Part shown: positions 17,657-25,033 of the stretch, piece by piece
How the letters are laid out: each line of letters starts with the position of its first letter
Numbering within the stretch: position 1 is the first letter of the stretch
NCBI GenBank assembly: GCA_965213595.1
Contig: CBDBZO010000006.1
Location: 3,410,001-3,474,000, forward strand
DNA: 64,000 nt
Direction of reading: 5' to 3'
Source: JBCCFC01 sp965213595
GTDB taxonomy: Bacteria; Chloroflexota; Anaerolineae; Caldilineales; Caldilineaceae
Made by a program: the position numbers and the translations under genes
Notes under the pieces: model-generated
Database searches by the model: none
What the model saw: the letters and a program-made list of their open reading frames with translations, nothing else
What the model was told of the DNA's origin: nothing

Positions 17657-18574
17657 ATGAACCCAACCATGCTCTTCATCGGCGTCACCACCGGCCAATC
17701 CTCCAGCCTGCGCGCCTTTCCCGGCTGGGCGGAGGTGCTCGGCCTGGGCGATGCGCGTCTGGTCGGCATCGATTTGCCGCTGGATGCCGCGCCCGATCAG
17801 TATCGCGAGGTGGTCGAGCGCATCAAAAGCGCGCCGCACCTGCGCGGCGCGCTCGTGACCACGCACAAGCTCAACCTGCTCCGCGCCAGCCGCGACCTGT
17901 TCGACGAGTTGAGCGATGACGCGCAGCTCTGCGGCGAAGTCGGCGCAATTTACAAACGGGATGGAAAACTGTGCGGCCACGCCGTCGATCCGACGAATGC
18001 GGCGCGCGCCATGCAAAAATTCCTGCCCGCCAATCACTGGCAGCACGAGCGACACGCCCTCCTGCTCGGCGCGGGCGGCGCGGCCACGGCGATGATTGTC
18101 CACTGGCTCGCTCGTGCGGATGAGCGCCCATCGCGCATCGTGGCGGTGGATCACAATCCCGATGCGCTCGACCACCTGCGCGGCGTGCTCAGCGAACTGC
18201 CGTTCAGCGGAACCACCGTCGACCTGCTGCACCACAAAATCACCGAGCAAAACAATGCGCTGCTGGCGACGCTACCGCCCGGCTCGCTTGTAGTCAACGC
18301 CACGGGCATGGGCAAGGATCGCCCCGGTTCGCCCATCTCGAATGCGGCGCGCTTTCCGCAAAATGGCTTTGCGTGGGAATTGAACTATCGCGGGGAGCTG
18401 AACTTTTTGCAGCAGGCCAAAGCACAGCAGAACGCGCAGTCGCTGACGGTAGTGGACGGGTGGGATTATTTTTTGCTGGGCTGGTCGTCCGTCATCAGCC
18501 TCGTGTTCGACGTGGAAATTAGCGGCGAGCGCTTCGAGCGCTTTGCCCACATCGCCGAGGGAATTCGTTCATGA
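17657..18574 (+). CDS. Shikimate/quinate dehydrogenase-like protein
   Basis: 305 residues. The N-terminal half contains GALVTTHKLNLL, equivalent to the NVTxPxK substrate-lysine motif, with T-H-K retained. The NADP domain has ALLLGAGGAATAMIVHWLA near residue 135 and VVNATGMGKDRPGSP near 212. Lacking aro neighbours and lying between a SIS isomerase and a sugar kinase, it is more likely a substrate-divergent paralogue acting on a sugar-derived acid than AroE itself. Overlaps the next gene by 4 bp. Confidence 0.82.
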   Translation: MNPTMLFIGVTTGQSSSLRAFPGWAEVLGLGDARLVGIDLPLDAAPDQYREVVERIKSAPHLRGALVTTHKLNLLRASRDLFDELSDDAQLCGEVGAIYKRDGKLCGHAVDPTNAARAMQKFLPANHWQHERHALLLGAGGAATAMIVHWLARADERPSRIVAVDHNPDALDHLRGVLSELPFSGTTVDLLHHKITEQNNALLATLPPGSLVVNATGMGKDRPGSPISNAARFPQNGFAWELNYRGELNFLQQAKAQQNAQSLTVVDGWDYFLLGWSSVISLVFDVEISGERFERFAHIAEGIRS

Positions 18575-19179
18575 AGCCTGTGGTCCAAAGAGGCATGACG
18601 CCAGCAAAATTTTTGGTCGTTTCCAGCAGCCTGGATCCGCAGAGCAGAAGCGAGCGGCTTGCAGCGCTCTGTGCAAGCGAATTACGTGCGCAGAGCGCTC
18701 AGGTCGAGTTGGTATCGCTCAAGGATTATCGGCTGGCCGGCTTTGACAACGACAGCATCTACCAATCCGCGGCCTACCAAGCGCTTCACACAGCCACGCT
18801 GGAAGCCGATGGGCTGGTGCTGGCAAGCCCCGTCTACAACTGGGGCGGCTCGGCGGAACTCAAAAAGTATATCGAACTAATCGGCTCCACGCCGCCGGAT
18901 GGCACCCACCACGGCGCGTTCTTCGACAAAATTGTGACTTTTGTCAATGCGGCGGGGCTGCCCCACAGCTACATGGCCTTCAACGCGCTGGCCATGTCCA
19001 TGATGATGGACTTTAAATGCATCATCAACCCGTACCACATCTACGTTCACGGGCAGCACTGGGTCGACGATGCGCTAGTAGATCGAGCCGTGCAGCGGCT
19101 GCAAAAGAGCCTGCGCGTGGCCATGGAATTGACGACCCTGCTAAAGGGTCGAACTTATTCTTCAACCTGGGAGATTTGA
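18571..19179 (+). CDS. NADPH-dependent FMN reductase-family protein
   Basis: 202 residues. Flavodoxin-like fold: FLVVSSSLDPQSRSERLA near residue 14 and LVLASPVYNWGGSAELKKY near 82 form the FMN phosphate and isoalloxazine loops of the NADPH_dep_FMN_red family. Start at 18571 overlaps the dehydrogenase stop (ATGA). An internal Met nine residues in could also serve. It would supply reduced flavin or reduce a quinone-like substrate; the partner is not evident. Confidence 0.85.
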   Translation: MKPVVQRGMTPAKFLVVSSSLDPQSRSERLAALCASELRAQSAQVELVSLKDYRLAGFDNDSIYQSAAYQALHTATLEADGLVLASPVYNWGGSAELKKYIELIGSTPPDGTHHGAFFDKIVTFVNAAGLPHSYMAFNALAMSMMMDFKCIINPYHIYVHGQHWVDDALVDRAVQRLQKSLRVAMELTTLLKGRTYSSTWEI

Positions 19180-19185
19180 TCAGCG

Positions 19186-20205
19186 ATGTCAGTCGGTCGG
19201 GGAAAATTTGTCATCGTCGGCACCGCCACCGTTGATCTCTTCGTGCGCGGCATGGACCGCCTCCCCCACGTGGGCGACGACGGCTTCCGCGCCAGCAACC
19301 TCGTCTTCACCCGCGAGCCGCTCGCGATGCTGCTCGGTGGCAACGCCGGCTGCAGCGCCTACGCGCTTGGTGCGCTTGGCGCCGAGGCGGTGCTCTTCTC
19401 CGGCGTCGGCGACGATGCGCTGGGCGAGCAGATGCAACGATGGCTACGCGAATATAGCGTCAACCTGAACGCCCTCCACGTTAGCTCCACCCACGCCACC
19501 TCCACCTCCACGATTGTCGCCACCGACGCCCACGAACAAATCGTCTTCCACCACGGCGGCGCCAATCAGGATTTGCCCGCCCGCCTGCCGGAAGCACTCC
19601 TGCAACAGGCGAGCGTTCTCCTCCTCAGCAGCTACCCTATTCTTCCCAGCCTGCGTCCAGACGGCTTCGCACATGCCCTCCAGGCTGCGCAGGGCCACAG
19701 CGCCCTCACCGCCCTCGACGTCGGCCCCGCTATCGGCGATCCCGTCTTGCTACGCGAACTCGTGCCGCTGCTGCCCCACGTCGATTTTCTAATTGCCAAC
19801 GAGCACGAGCTGGCCGCCTGCACAGCTTTGGGCGACGCCGCTGCGAGCGCGGGCCACCTGCTGCGGGCGGGCGCACGCCACGTGCTCGTCAAGCGCGGCG
19901 CACGCGGGTCGACGCTTTACGCAGCGGGCGATGGGGCGGGCGATGGGGCGGTCGAGGGCGACGTGCGGCGGATCGACACGCCCGCTTTTCCCGTCGCGGC
20001 CAACTTTACGGCGGGTGCGGGCGATTCGTTTAACAGCGGCTTTTTGTACGGGGTGCAGCAGGGATGGTCGCTGGCGGAGGCGTTGCGCTTTGGCAGCGCG
20101 ACGGCGGCTCTGGTGGTCGCCAGCCCTCGGGGAATTTTGGGCGCGCCGACGCGCGAGCAGGTGGAACAGTTTCTGGGCAGCATGGCGAAAGCCATCCACG
20201 TGTGA
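19186..20205 (+). CDS. PfkB-family carbohydrate kinase
   Basis: 339 residues, ATG at 19186, 6 bp after the reductase. PfkB fold with LGGNAGCSAYALGALGAEA near residue 47 and the C-terminal signature FTAGAGDSFNSGFLYG near 275, with the anion hole GAGD and catalytic Asp. A GDGAGDGAVEGD insertion near 245 is low-complexity. Probably phosphorylates the sugar or keto-acid made by the divergent pathway. Last gene of the plus operon; a terminator follows. Confidence 0.92.
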   Translation: MSVGRGKFVIVGTATVDLFVRGMDRLPHVGDDGFRASNLVFTREPLAMLLGGNAGCSAYALGALGAEAVLFSGVGDDALGEQMQRWLREYSVNLNALHVSSTHATSTSTIVATDAHEQIVFHHGGANQDLPARLPEALLQQASVLLLSSYPILPSLRPDGFAHALQAAQGHSALTALDVGPAIGDPVLLRELVPLLPHVDFLIANEHELAACTALGDAAASAGHLLRAGARHVLVKRGARGSTLYAAGDGAGDGAVEGDVRRIDTPAFPVAANFTAGAGDSFNSGFLYGVQQGWSLAEALRFGSATAALVVASPRGILGAPTREQVEQFLGSMAKAIHV

Positions 20206-20221
20206 AGCCCGACAAGAAATA

Positions 20222-20246
20222 AAAAGCGCGTCGATGACGCGCTTTT
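20222..20246. terminator. Bidirectional rho-independent terminator
   Basis: AAAAGCGCGTC-GAT-GACGCGCTTTT: 11-bp perfect stem flanked by A and T runs, located between the convergent PfkB gene (+) and toxin relic (-), so it can serve both. Confidence 0.85.
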
Positions 20247-20294
20247 CTAGCAGTGGATTTGAACAGAGCCAACAGATGGTGAACCTCAATCGGA

Positions 20295-20526
20295 TTAACC
20301 AACAGGTTCAATCTCCAATACGGCAACCACGCGACCCTGATCTTCGATGGTAAAGTAAACGCGATGGCTGAAGACCTGCCAAAGGTATCTATTTGGTCTC
20401 TCTCACCTGCTCGGCTTCAGCGGGCACGCCGTCGGTAAGGCTTTCCATCGCGAAGTACAAATCAGAAAGCCTATCACTATTTTCATCCAGATAGTCGGCG
20501 GCTTCGTGCCAATACTCAACCCACAT
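20295..20526 (-). pseudogene. RelE/ParE-like toxin, frameshifted
   Basis: The ATG at 20526 overlaps the antitoxin end. The first frame encodes MWVEYWHEAADYLDENSDRL through VPAEAEQVRETK and stops at a TAG. The other frame then continues YLWQVFSHRVYFTIEDQGR to VVAVLEIEPVG and stops at 20295. One base lost in AAATAGATACC explains both. The C-terminal strand-rich segment (WQVFSHRVYF) resembles RelE/ParE/HigB RNase or gyrase toxins. As read here the toxin is truncated at 45 residues and probably inactive. Confidence 0.6.
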
Positions 20527-20824
20527 TAACCAGTTCTCCAACCGTTTCAGGCGTGCTCTCTGGAAGGGGCGGCAGCTGACTCACGTCCACACCCTTTGCC
20601 GCCATGCGGCGGCGCATTTCAGCCCCGCTGACCATCTTTTGGCGCCAGTGGGGGTCTTGCCGAGTGCGCTCAATGCGCGTCAATGTGCGCTCAATGTCAA
20701 GTGCGCGCTCAATGTTGAGCGCATTGACAATATACTGCGCCGCCTCTTCGGTAATAGCCTCAGCCATCGTCTCGCCACCCGGCGTCATAACCTGCCGACC
20801 GTTGCGTTGAAATCGTTGGTTCAT
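20516..20824 (-). CDS. Putative antitoxin of a type II TA pair
   Basis: 102 residues from ATG at 20824; a second Met 13 residues in is an equal candidate. No clear DNA-binding fold is visible. The protein is charged, with an IERALDIERTLTRIERT segment encoded by near-repeats of GCGCTCAATG, and ends SQLPPLPESTPETVGELVNVG. Antitoxin assignment rests on its 11-bp overlap with the RelE/ParE-like gene. If the toxin is truly broken, this gene is free of selection for antitoxin function. Confidence 0.5.
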   Translation of the reverse strand: MNQRFQRNGRQVMTPGGETMAEAITEEAAQYIVNALNIERALDIERTLTRIERTRQDPHWRQKMVSGAEMRRRMAAKGVDVSQLPPLPESTPETVGELVNVG

Positions 20825-20937
20825 CGTTTAATGCCCGCTTCTCACATTCTGATGTGCTCGTGCCAATGTTTACAAGAACAGCATACGTCAACTTAAGTGC
20901 TATTGGCAAGCGACGATTGAGCGACAGCGCGGTGGTG

Positions 20938-21577
20938 TTACACCAGGTTATCGCTGGTTTCGCGGGTGTGCGGTGGCCAGCCTTCGTCATCAAAGAAAGG
21001 GGACAGCGAGGGCGTCGCCCGCCGCGCGAGCAAGTGACGGATGCGCACGTCGTGGCCGGGGTTGAGCCGCCGCCACGAGATTTCGTCCACGGCAAACCAG
21101 CACACGGCTGGCGTCTCGCGGCTGGTGGTGGCCTCGCCGCTTTGGACCGTGCCCGCAAAGAGAAAGTGGTAGAGCTGACGGCTGCTGCGCGTGCCGCAGT
21201 GGCGGCTATCAAAGACGCCGACGAGCGCGATCATGCGCACCAGGTAGCCGCTCTCCTCCCACACTTTCCTGACCCCGCTGCTGGCGATTCACCAACGTCG
21301 CACGCGCCGCCGGGCAGCGCCCAATTTTCGTCGCCCGCCCGCTCATCAGCAGCAGTCGACCGTCATCATCGAAGACGCCGGTGTCCGCCACAGCCAGCGG
21401 CGTCTTCATGTCGATATCGTCAAACAGAATACGCTCAATTTCGGGCAGCGGGCGTGTATCTACCAGCGACAGCAGCCGGGCGGAGAGTTTGAGAATTTTC
21501 TCGTAGCGCTCAATCTGGTACGGATCATCGGTGGATTGGAGGCCGTTATTGCTCAACGCGAGCAGCTGCTCGGCCAT
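20938..21577 (-). pseudogene. NUDIX hydrolase with N-terminal helical domain, two frameshifts
   Basis: ATG at 21577. The N-terminal part (LALSNNGLQSTDDPYQIERY) is typical of the extra domain in ADP-ribose-pyrophosphatase-like NUDIX proteins, and AVADTGVFDDDGRLLLM begins the NUDIX fold. The NUDIX box is spread over three frames: DENWALPGGACDVGESPAAG in one, VRKVWEESGYLVRMIALVGV in the next, so two indels lie between about 21345 and 21265. Joined, the G-x5-E-x7-REUxEExGU box would be nearly complete, except that the usual R-E before U is R-K here. Confidence 0.8.
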
Positions 21578-21666
21578 GTCGGTTAGGGTAGGGCAAGGGC
21601 TATTTCAGCGATGTTTGCATGAGTAGGTTGTCGGCTTGGTGTTGCTGGCTTTAGAGGGGGCGGGCA

Positions 21667-21700
21667 AAAGCAAAAGCCGCTGCTCGTTGAGCAGCGGCTG
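21667..21700 (-). terminator. Terminator of the tRNA-Arg gene
   Basis: On the minus strand AGCCGCTGCTC-AACG-AGCAGCGGCT is followed by TTTGCTTTTG. It lies directly after the tRNA 3' end. Confidence 0.85.
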
Positions 21701-21702
21701 TC

Positions 21703-21779
21703 TGGCACCCCCGGTAGGATTCGAACCCACGACCCTCTGATCCGAAGTCAGATGCTCTAATCCACTGAGCTACAGGGGT
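21703..21779 (-). tRNA. tRNA-Arg (anticodon TCG)
   Basis: Minus-strand cloverleaf: 7-bp acceptor ACCCCTG/CGGGGGT with one T-G pair, D-arm AGCTCAGTGGATTAGAGC, anticodon loop CTTCGGA giving TCG, T-arm GGGTTCGAATCC, discriminator G and an encoded CCA (21703-21705). It reads codon CGA and by wobble others. No integrase or att-like repeat is adjacent. Confidence 0.95.
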
Positions 21780-21850
21780 TTGGCTTGCGAGAAGTATATC
21801 ACGGGTCGAGCGGCAAAATCAACTTTTCATATCCATCATCACCAACGGAG

Positions 21851-21912
21851 GCTGAGCCTGTCGAAGCCGCTCCCACCTGGTCTGTCCCGCTTCGCCTTCG
21901 ACGGGCTCAGGC
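21851..21912. repeat. GAGCCTGTCGAAG inverted repeat
   Basis: GCTGAGCCTGTCGAAGC (21851-21867) and CTTCGACGGGCTCAGGC (21896-21912) are inverted with a 28-nt loop, in the gap between the tRNA and the FtsK-like gene. This GAGCCTGTCGAAG motif is a common dispersed repeat in environmental bacterial genomes. Confidence 0.7.
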
Positions 21913-21951
21913 TACGCTGCCTGGTCGCCAATTTCCACAAAAATTCGGGGG

Positions 21952-21980
21952 TTGACAAGCCAGAACAAGCGTGCTATAAC
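21952..21980 (+). promoter_or_regulatory. Consensus sigma-70-type promoter for the FtsK-like gene
   Basis: TTGACA (21952-21957), a 17-nt spacer and TATAAC (21975-21980). It points toward the FtsK-like gene at 22287 and implies a leader of about 300 nt. This is the clearest vegetative promoter in the window. Confidence 0.75.
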
Positions 21981-22008
21981 TAAACACAGAAAAATAGAAC
22001 ATGCGTTC

Positions 22009-22032
22009 CGCTGCTGCTTTCCGCCAGCAGCG
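22009..22032 (+). promoter_or_regulatory. Leader hairpin upstream of the FtsK-like gene
   Basis: CGCTGCTG (22009-22016) pairs with CAGCAGCG (22025-22032), followed by TTTGCATTT. It lies ~25 nt after the predicted transcription start and looks like an attenuator or leader terminator. Confidence 0.5.
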
Positions 22033-22053
22033 TTTGCATTTCTAGGGATATAA

Positions 22054-22134
22054 CCCAAATTAACCCAATTATTTGCCAATTTATCCCAATAAACCAACTA
22101 TCCCAAATATCCAAAGTTTTTCCCAAATACCCAA
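22054..22134. repeat. Helically phased CCAA array (nine copies) in an AT-rich leader
   Basis: CCAA or CCCAA boxes begin at 22055, 22065, 22076, 22086, 22094, 22103, 22111, 22123 and 22131, i.e. every 8-12 bp (mean ~9.5). The stretch 22035-22150 is strikingly AT-rich against a high-GC background. Such phasing suggests cooperative protein binding (iteron- or operator-like) or multiple RNA-binding sites in the leader. Confidence 0.7.
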
Positions 22135-22286
22135 TTGGGAAATTTGGTAATAGCTGTGCCGTCCAGGCTTGTACCCGTGCCTTTTAGCCGAATGCGAGCC
22201 TATAGAATTGCCTGGCCGCACAACGAATTTCTGGAACGCTTTTCGCCCTTCTGCCGTAAAGCGCCTTCCCCAATTCGGAGGTGATC

Positions 22287-23516
22287 ATGGCCCAACGAAG
22301 CAAACGCTACACCCAGCGCACCCTCAATCTCCAGGCGGACGGCATCGAGCGCGTCCTGCAGCGGCACAAGGCCGCCGGGCGCGTCCAAGGGGGGACCGTG
22401 ACCCCTCGCTTTATCCAGTTTCAAGTCAAGCCCAGCGCGGGCACCAAGGTGCGCAAGGTGCAGTCCCTCTCCGAAGAAATTGCGCTGGAGCTGGGCACGC
22501 GCGAGGCGCGCATCTACCGCAGCGGCAAGGAGATCAACGTCGAAGTGCCGCGCGAGGAGCCGGAGCCGGTGCGGCTGCTGCCGCTCTGCGAACGGCTGGC
22601 CTTTGTGCCGCCGCAGACGGCCGTGCTCGGCGTGGAGGAGAACGGCACGCCGCTGCTCCTGCGCCTGAGCGCGCCGGACGTGGCGCACGTGCTCGTGGCG
22701 GGCACGACGGGCTCCGGCAAGACGGCGCTGGCGCGCACGCTGCTGACGTCGCTGGTGATGTACAACCAGCCCAACGAAGTCCAGCTGCTGCTGATCGATC
22801 CCAAGGGGCGCGGCTTTGGCCCGTTGCGCAAGCTGCCCCACGTGATGGGCGAGGTGGTGCGCTCGAATGAGGAGGCGGTGGCGCGATTGCGCTGGCTGGT
22901 GGGCGAGATGGAGCGGCGCGACCACGAGCAGATCAAGCACCCGGCGCTCGTCGTGGCGGTGGACGAGCTGGCGGATTTGCTGCAAACGGGCGGCAAGGCC
23001 GTGGGCGCAATGTTGACGCGGCTGGCCCAACGCGGGCGCGAGGCGGGCATTCACCTCGTGGCCTGCACCCAGAAGCCGACGGCAGGCATTATTGGCGGAG
23101 GCATGGTGGCGAATTTTCCGGTGCGGCTGGTCGGCTCGGTAGCGAGCAAGGACGAAGCGCGCTACGCCACGGGCGTCAGCGAGAGCGGCGCGGAAAAGTT
23201 GGAGGGCAAGGGCGACTTTCTGCTGGTCGTCAAGGGCGAATGCGTGCGCTTCCAGGCGGCGTGGCTTGGCCCAGAAGGGTTGGAGACGGTGCTGGGCAAG
23301 CTCAATGGGGCGGGGGCCGCAGCCACATTACGCCCGCAGCCATCTTTGCTGCCCCCGGCCAGAAGCGGTACGCCTGCCGCCGATCCGCGACGGCGCGCGT
23401 CCGCCCAACCAGCATCGCGGCGCGCGCCGCAGCGTCGCCCGGCGCCTGCCCGAACGCGCCAGAACGCTAGACAAGGCGGGGCGCTGTCGCAGCTGAGCCG
23501 CTGGGTGGAGTGGTAA
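22287..23516 (+). CDS. FtsK/SpoIIIE-type DNA translocase, soluble short form
   Basis: 409 residues from ATG at 22287, preceded by GGAGGTGA; the GTG at 22281 lies inside this Shine-Dalgarno sequence and is rejected. Residues ~35-90 (VTPRFIQFQVKPSAGTKVRK...) resemble the FtsK alpha domain. The RecA-like motor has Walker A GTTGSGKT at 139-146 and Walker B ALVVAVDELADL at ~220-231, plus the family segment HLVACTQKP. The N-terminal membrane region and the gamma winged helix of FtsK are absent; the C-terminus (~340-400) is a basic P/R/A-rich tail. Such short forms occur on mobile elements and as accessory DNA pumps. A small membrane protein gene follows. Confidence 0.85.
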   Translation: MAQRSKRYTQRTLNLQADGIERVLQRHKAAGRVQGGTVTPRFIQFQVKPSAGTKVRKVQSLSEEIALELGTREARIYRSGKEINVEVPREEPEPVRLLPLCERLAFVPPQTAVLGVEENGTPLLLRLSAPDVAHVLVAGTTGSGKTALARTLLTSLVMYNQPNEVQLLLIDPKGRGFGPLRKLPHVMGEVVRSNEEAVARLRWLVGEMERRDHEQIKHPALVVAVDELADLLQTGGKAVGAMLTRLAQRGREAGIHLVACTQKPTAGIIGGGMVANFPVRLVGSVASKDEARYATGVSESGAEKLEGKGDFLLVVKGECVRFQAAWLGPEGLETVLGKLNGAGAAATLRPQPSLLPPARSGTPAADPRRRASAQPASRRAPQRRPAPARTRQNARQGGALSQLSRWVEW

Positions 23517-23588
23517 AAACGGTTAAACTTTACGGTCGGTACGCGGAGCGAAGATTCGTCAAGCACGAACAGATTTCTCGCGTTTGAT

Positions 23589-23614
23589 GTCGCTCGCGCG
23601 GCTACGCGAGCGAC
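23589..23614. repeat. Hairpin between FtsK-like and small membrane gene
   Basis: GTCGCTCGCG-CGGCTA-CGCGAGCGAC, 10-bp perfect stem without a T-run. It may modulate read-through into the next gene. Confidence 0.65.
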
Positions 23615-23641
23615 ATGACAGATTGTTTCAAGGAATCCAAC

Positions 23642-24097
23642 ATGAAAAAGTTAATTGTCCTCTCACTGCTGGTCTTCGTGGGCGTTTCGGCGTGGAGCGT
23701 GGGGAGCCGACTCAGTTCGGATGCGCTGAGCATGGGCGTCGGCATCCTTTTTGGCGTGCTGGCCGGGCTGCCAACGGCGCTGCTGGTGCTGGCCTCCAAT
23801 CGGCGGCGCGAGGAGCCAATGGAGTCAAACAGCCGCAACGGTCGCAGTCGACAACAGCAACAGGCAATGTTGCCGCCGGGCTATGGCTACCCGCCGCCGC
23901 AGCAGCAGCCACCGGTGATCGTGCTGGCGGGCGGGCCGATGCAGCAGCCGGGCTATCCGCAAGGCTACGGCCAGCCGATGGCGGGCCACTACCCGCCGCA
24001 GATGCTGAACGCGCCGAGCCGCTTTGAGGACGATGTCGTCGAGGCGCGCAGCTTTCGCGTGATCGGCGAGGAAGATGGGCTGGTCGACGAATTCTAG
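23642..24097 (+). CDS. Small membrane protein with Pro/Gln/Gly-rich tail
   Basis: 151 residues from ATG at 23642 with AAGGA eight bases upstream (a longer in-frame extension has no such site). Two hydrophobic helices (residues ~3-20 and ~32-55), then a low-complexity tail with LPPGYGYPPPQQQPP and QQPGYPQGYGQP, and an acidic C-terminus (FEDDVVEARSFRVIGEEDG). No family is recognised. Position directly after the FtsK-like ATPase suggests it could be the membrane anchor that the soluble motor lacks; that is inference. Confidence 0.7.
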   Translation: MKKLIVLSLLVFVGVSAWSVGSRLSSDALSMGVGILFGVLAGLPTALLVLASNRRREEPMESNSRNGRSRQQQQAMLPPGYGYPPPQQQPPVIVLAGGPMQQPGYPQGYGQPMAGHYPPQMLNAPSRFEDDVVEARSFRVIGEEDGLVDEF

Positions 24098-24118
24098 GCG
24101 AGCGCCGAAGGTAAAGAG

Positions 24119-24200
24119 ATAATCAACGAAGGACGCGAAGAGCGCGAAGAAGAATCAATACTCTGCCTTCGTGTTTCTTCGCGTCCTTCGTTGCTCGATT
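24119..24200. repeat. CGAAGGACGCGAAG palindrome
   Basis: Left arm 24119-24156 (ATAATCAACGAAGGACGCGA...) and right arm 24167-24200 (...CTTCGCGTCCTTCGTTGCTC) form a long imperfect hairpin just after the small membrane gene. Confidence 0.8.
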
Positions 24201-24221
24201 CTAACCATGGTTGCACCGCGC

Positions 24222-24255
24222 AAAAAGTCCGGCTGATCAATCAGCCGGACTTTTT
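24222..24255. terminator. Bidirectional rho-independent terminator
   Basis: AAAAAGTCCGGCTGA-TCAA-TCAGCCGGACTTTTT: 15-bp perfect stem with A and T runs. It separates the convergent small membrane gene (+) from the 34-residue ORF (-), whose stop is 2 bp away. Confidence 0.9.
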
Positions 24256-24256
24256 G

Positions 24257-24361
24257 TTATGACGTGAGATTTTGCACAATCCACAGCGCCAGCAGAAACC
24301 AGGGCACGCCCCAAACTAGCGGTGAACTGGGCAGCCACGTGCGCGCTTTATCTTCACGCAT
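24257..24361 (-). CDS. 34-residue single-span membrane protein
   Basis: ATG at 24361, preceded by a strong Shine-Dalgarno (GAAGGAGGCGGAGC) and ending right at a perfect terminator. The product starts MREDKARTWLPSS and continues with a hydrophobic W/L-rich span (VWGVPWFLLALWIVQ), ending NLTS. Good translation signal, charge-then-membrane-span layout and terminator make it a likely real small gene. No family recognised. Confidence 0.6.
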   Translation of the reverse strand: MREDKARTWLPSSPLVWGVPWFLLALWIVQNLTS

Positions 24362-24372
24362 GCTCCGCCTCC

Positions 24373-24430
24373 TTCGATGAACTTTGATGAACTTTGATGA
24401 ACTTTGATGAATGGTGAACTTCGATGAACA
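24373..24430 (-). repeat. 10-bp tandem repeat TTTGATGAAC in the 5' region of the small ORF
   Basis: TTYGATGAAY recurs at 24373, 24383, 24393, 24403 and 24421 with a short GGTGAAC variant between the last two. The array ends at the Shine-Dalgarno of the 34-residue ORF, so copy-number change could alter its expression. Confidence 0.7.
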
Positions 24431-24553
24431 ATGAGTACGTTTGTCAGGCTCTGTTGATTATGAACGATTTGGTTAGGTTAATCGCGCATGTAAAGTCGTA
24501 CTGAGCTACAACAGATGACCTAATTTTGGCTACCGTAAATGGTAGACGACCAA

Positions 24554-25027
24554 CTACTGTGGCTGTTTTGCCGAAGTCAACCGGATGTGCCCCGGCGGGC
24601 CGTCGCCGCGGCTCCACACGACCGGACAAAAAACGACGCCATACCGCCAGCTTGACCAGTATATCGAGGCGGTGACGCCATCTTCGTAGACAACGTCAAA
24701 CATGGCATCGATGGCGTAAGTTGGATCGTCGTCCCACAGCTCCTGCAAGAGCGAGCGACTGCGCCACACGCGCATCGGTTGGGCCGCGGGTTTGATTTCG
24801 CGAATGGGGTAAATGGTCACGCTATCGGCGTGTTGGCCGAGATCGACCCGTCGTTTGGGCAGCCCGCCTTTTTGCTCGATGTAGGCCTCGATTTCTGCCT
24901 GCGGTGAGTCAAACCAACCCAAAACGCGAGGCGACCAACATTCGGCGCGCCATTCTGACGTAAAGTAAAGGCTCGCCCCCAATAGCGCAGTGCCAACCAG
25001 CAAAACAATTGTGCGTTTTCGCAACAT
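24554..25027 (-). CDS. Hypothetical membrane-anchored protein
   Basis: 157 residues, ATG at 25027. One N-terminal membrane span or signal anchor (IVLLVGTALLGASLYF), then an extracytoplasmic domain with a VVYEDGVTASIYWSSWRYG stretch. Six bp after the PA-IL-like gene and co-directional with the SPFH gene, so part of that membrane operon. No family recognised. 24431-24553 downstream holds nothing evident. Confidence 0.7.
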   Translation of the reverse strand: MLRKRTIVLLVGTALLGASLYFTSEWRAECWSPRVLGWFDSPQAEIEAYIEQKGGLPKRRVDLGQHADSVTIYPIREIKPAAQPMRVWRSRSLLQELWDDDPTYAIDAMFDVVYEDGVTASIYWSSWRYGVVFCPVVWSRGDGPPGHIRLTSAKQPQ

Positions 25028-25033
25028 CGCTAA

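Noticed and set aside
22035..22150. Chromosomal replication origin
   Set aside because: AT-rich with repeats, but no DnaA-box set, no dnaA/dnaN neighbours; an iteron-like or regulatory array is the more cautious reading.
21703..24361. Integrative element inserted at tRNA-Arg
   Set aside because: No integrase, and the FtsK-like gene lies on the 5' side of the tRNA, whereas integration normally uses the 3' side; no att repeat was found.
24373..24430. Direct repeats suggesting CRISPR or iterons
   Set aside because: Contiguous 10-bp units without spacers, in a gene's 5' region; kept as a tandem repeat only.
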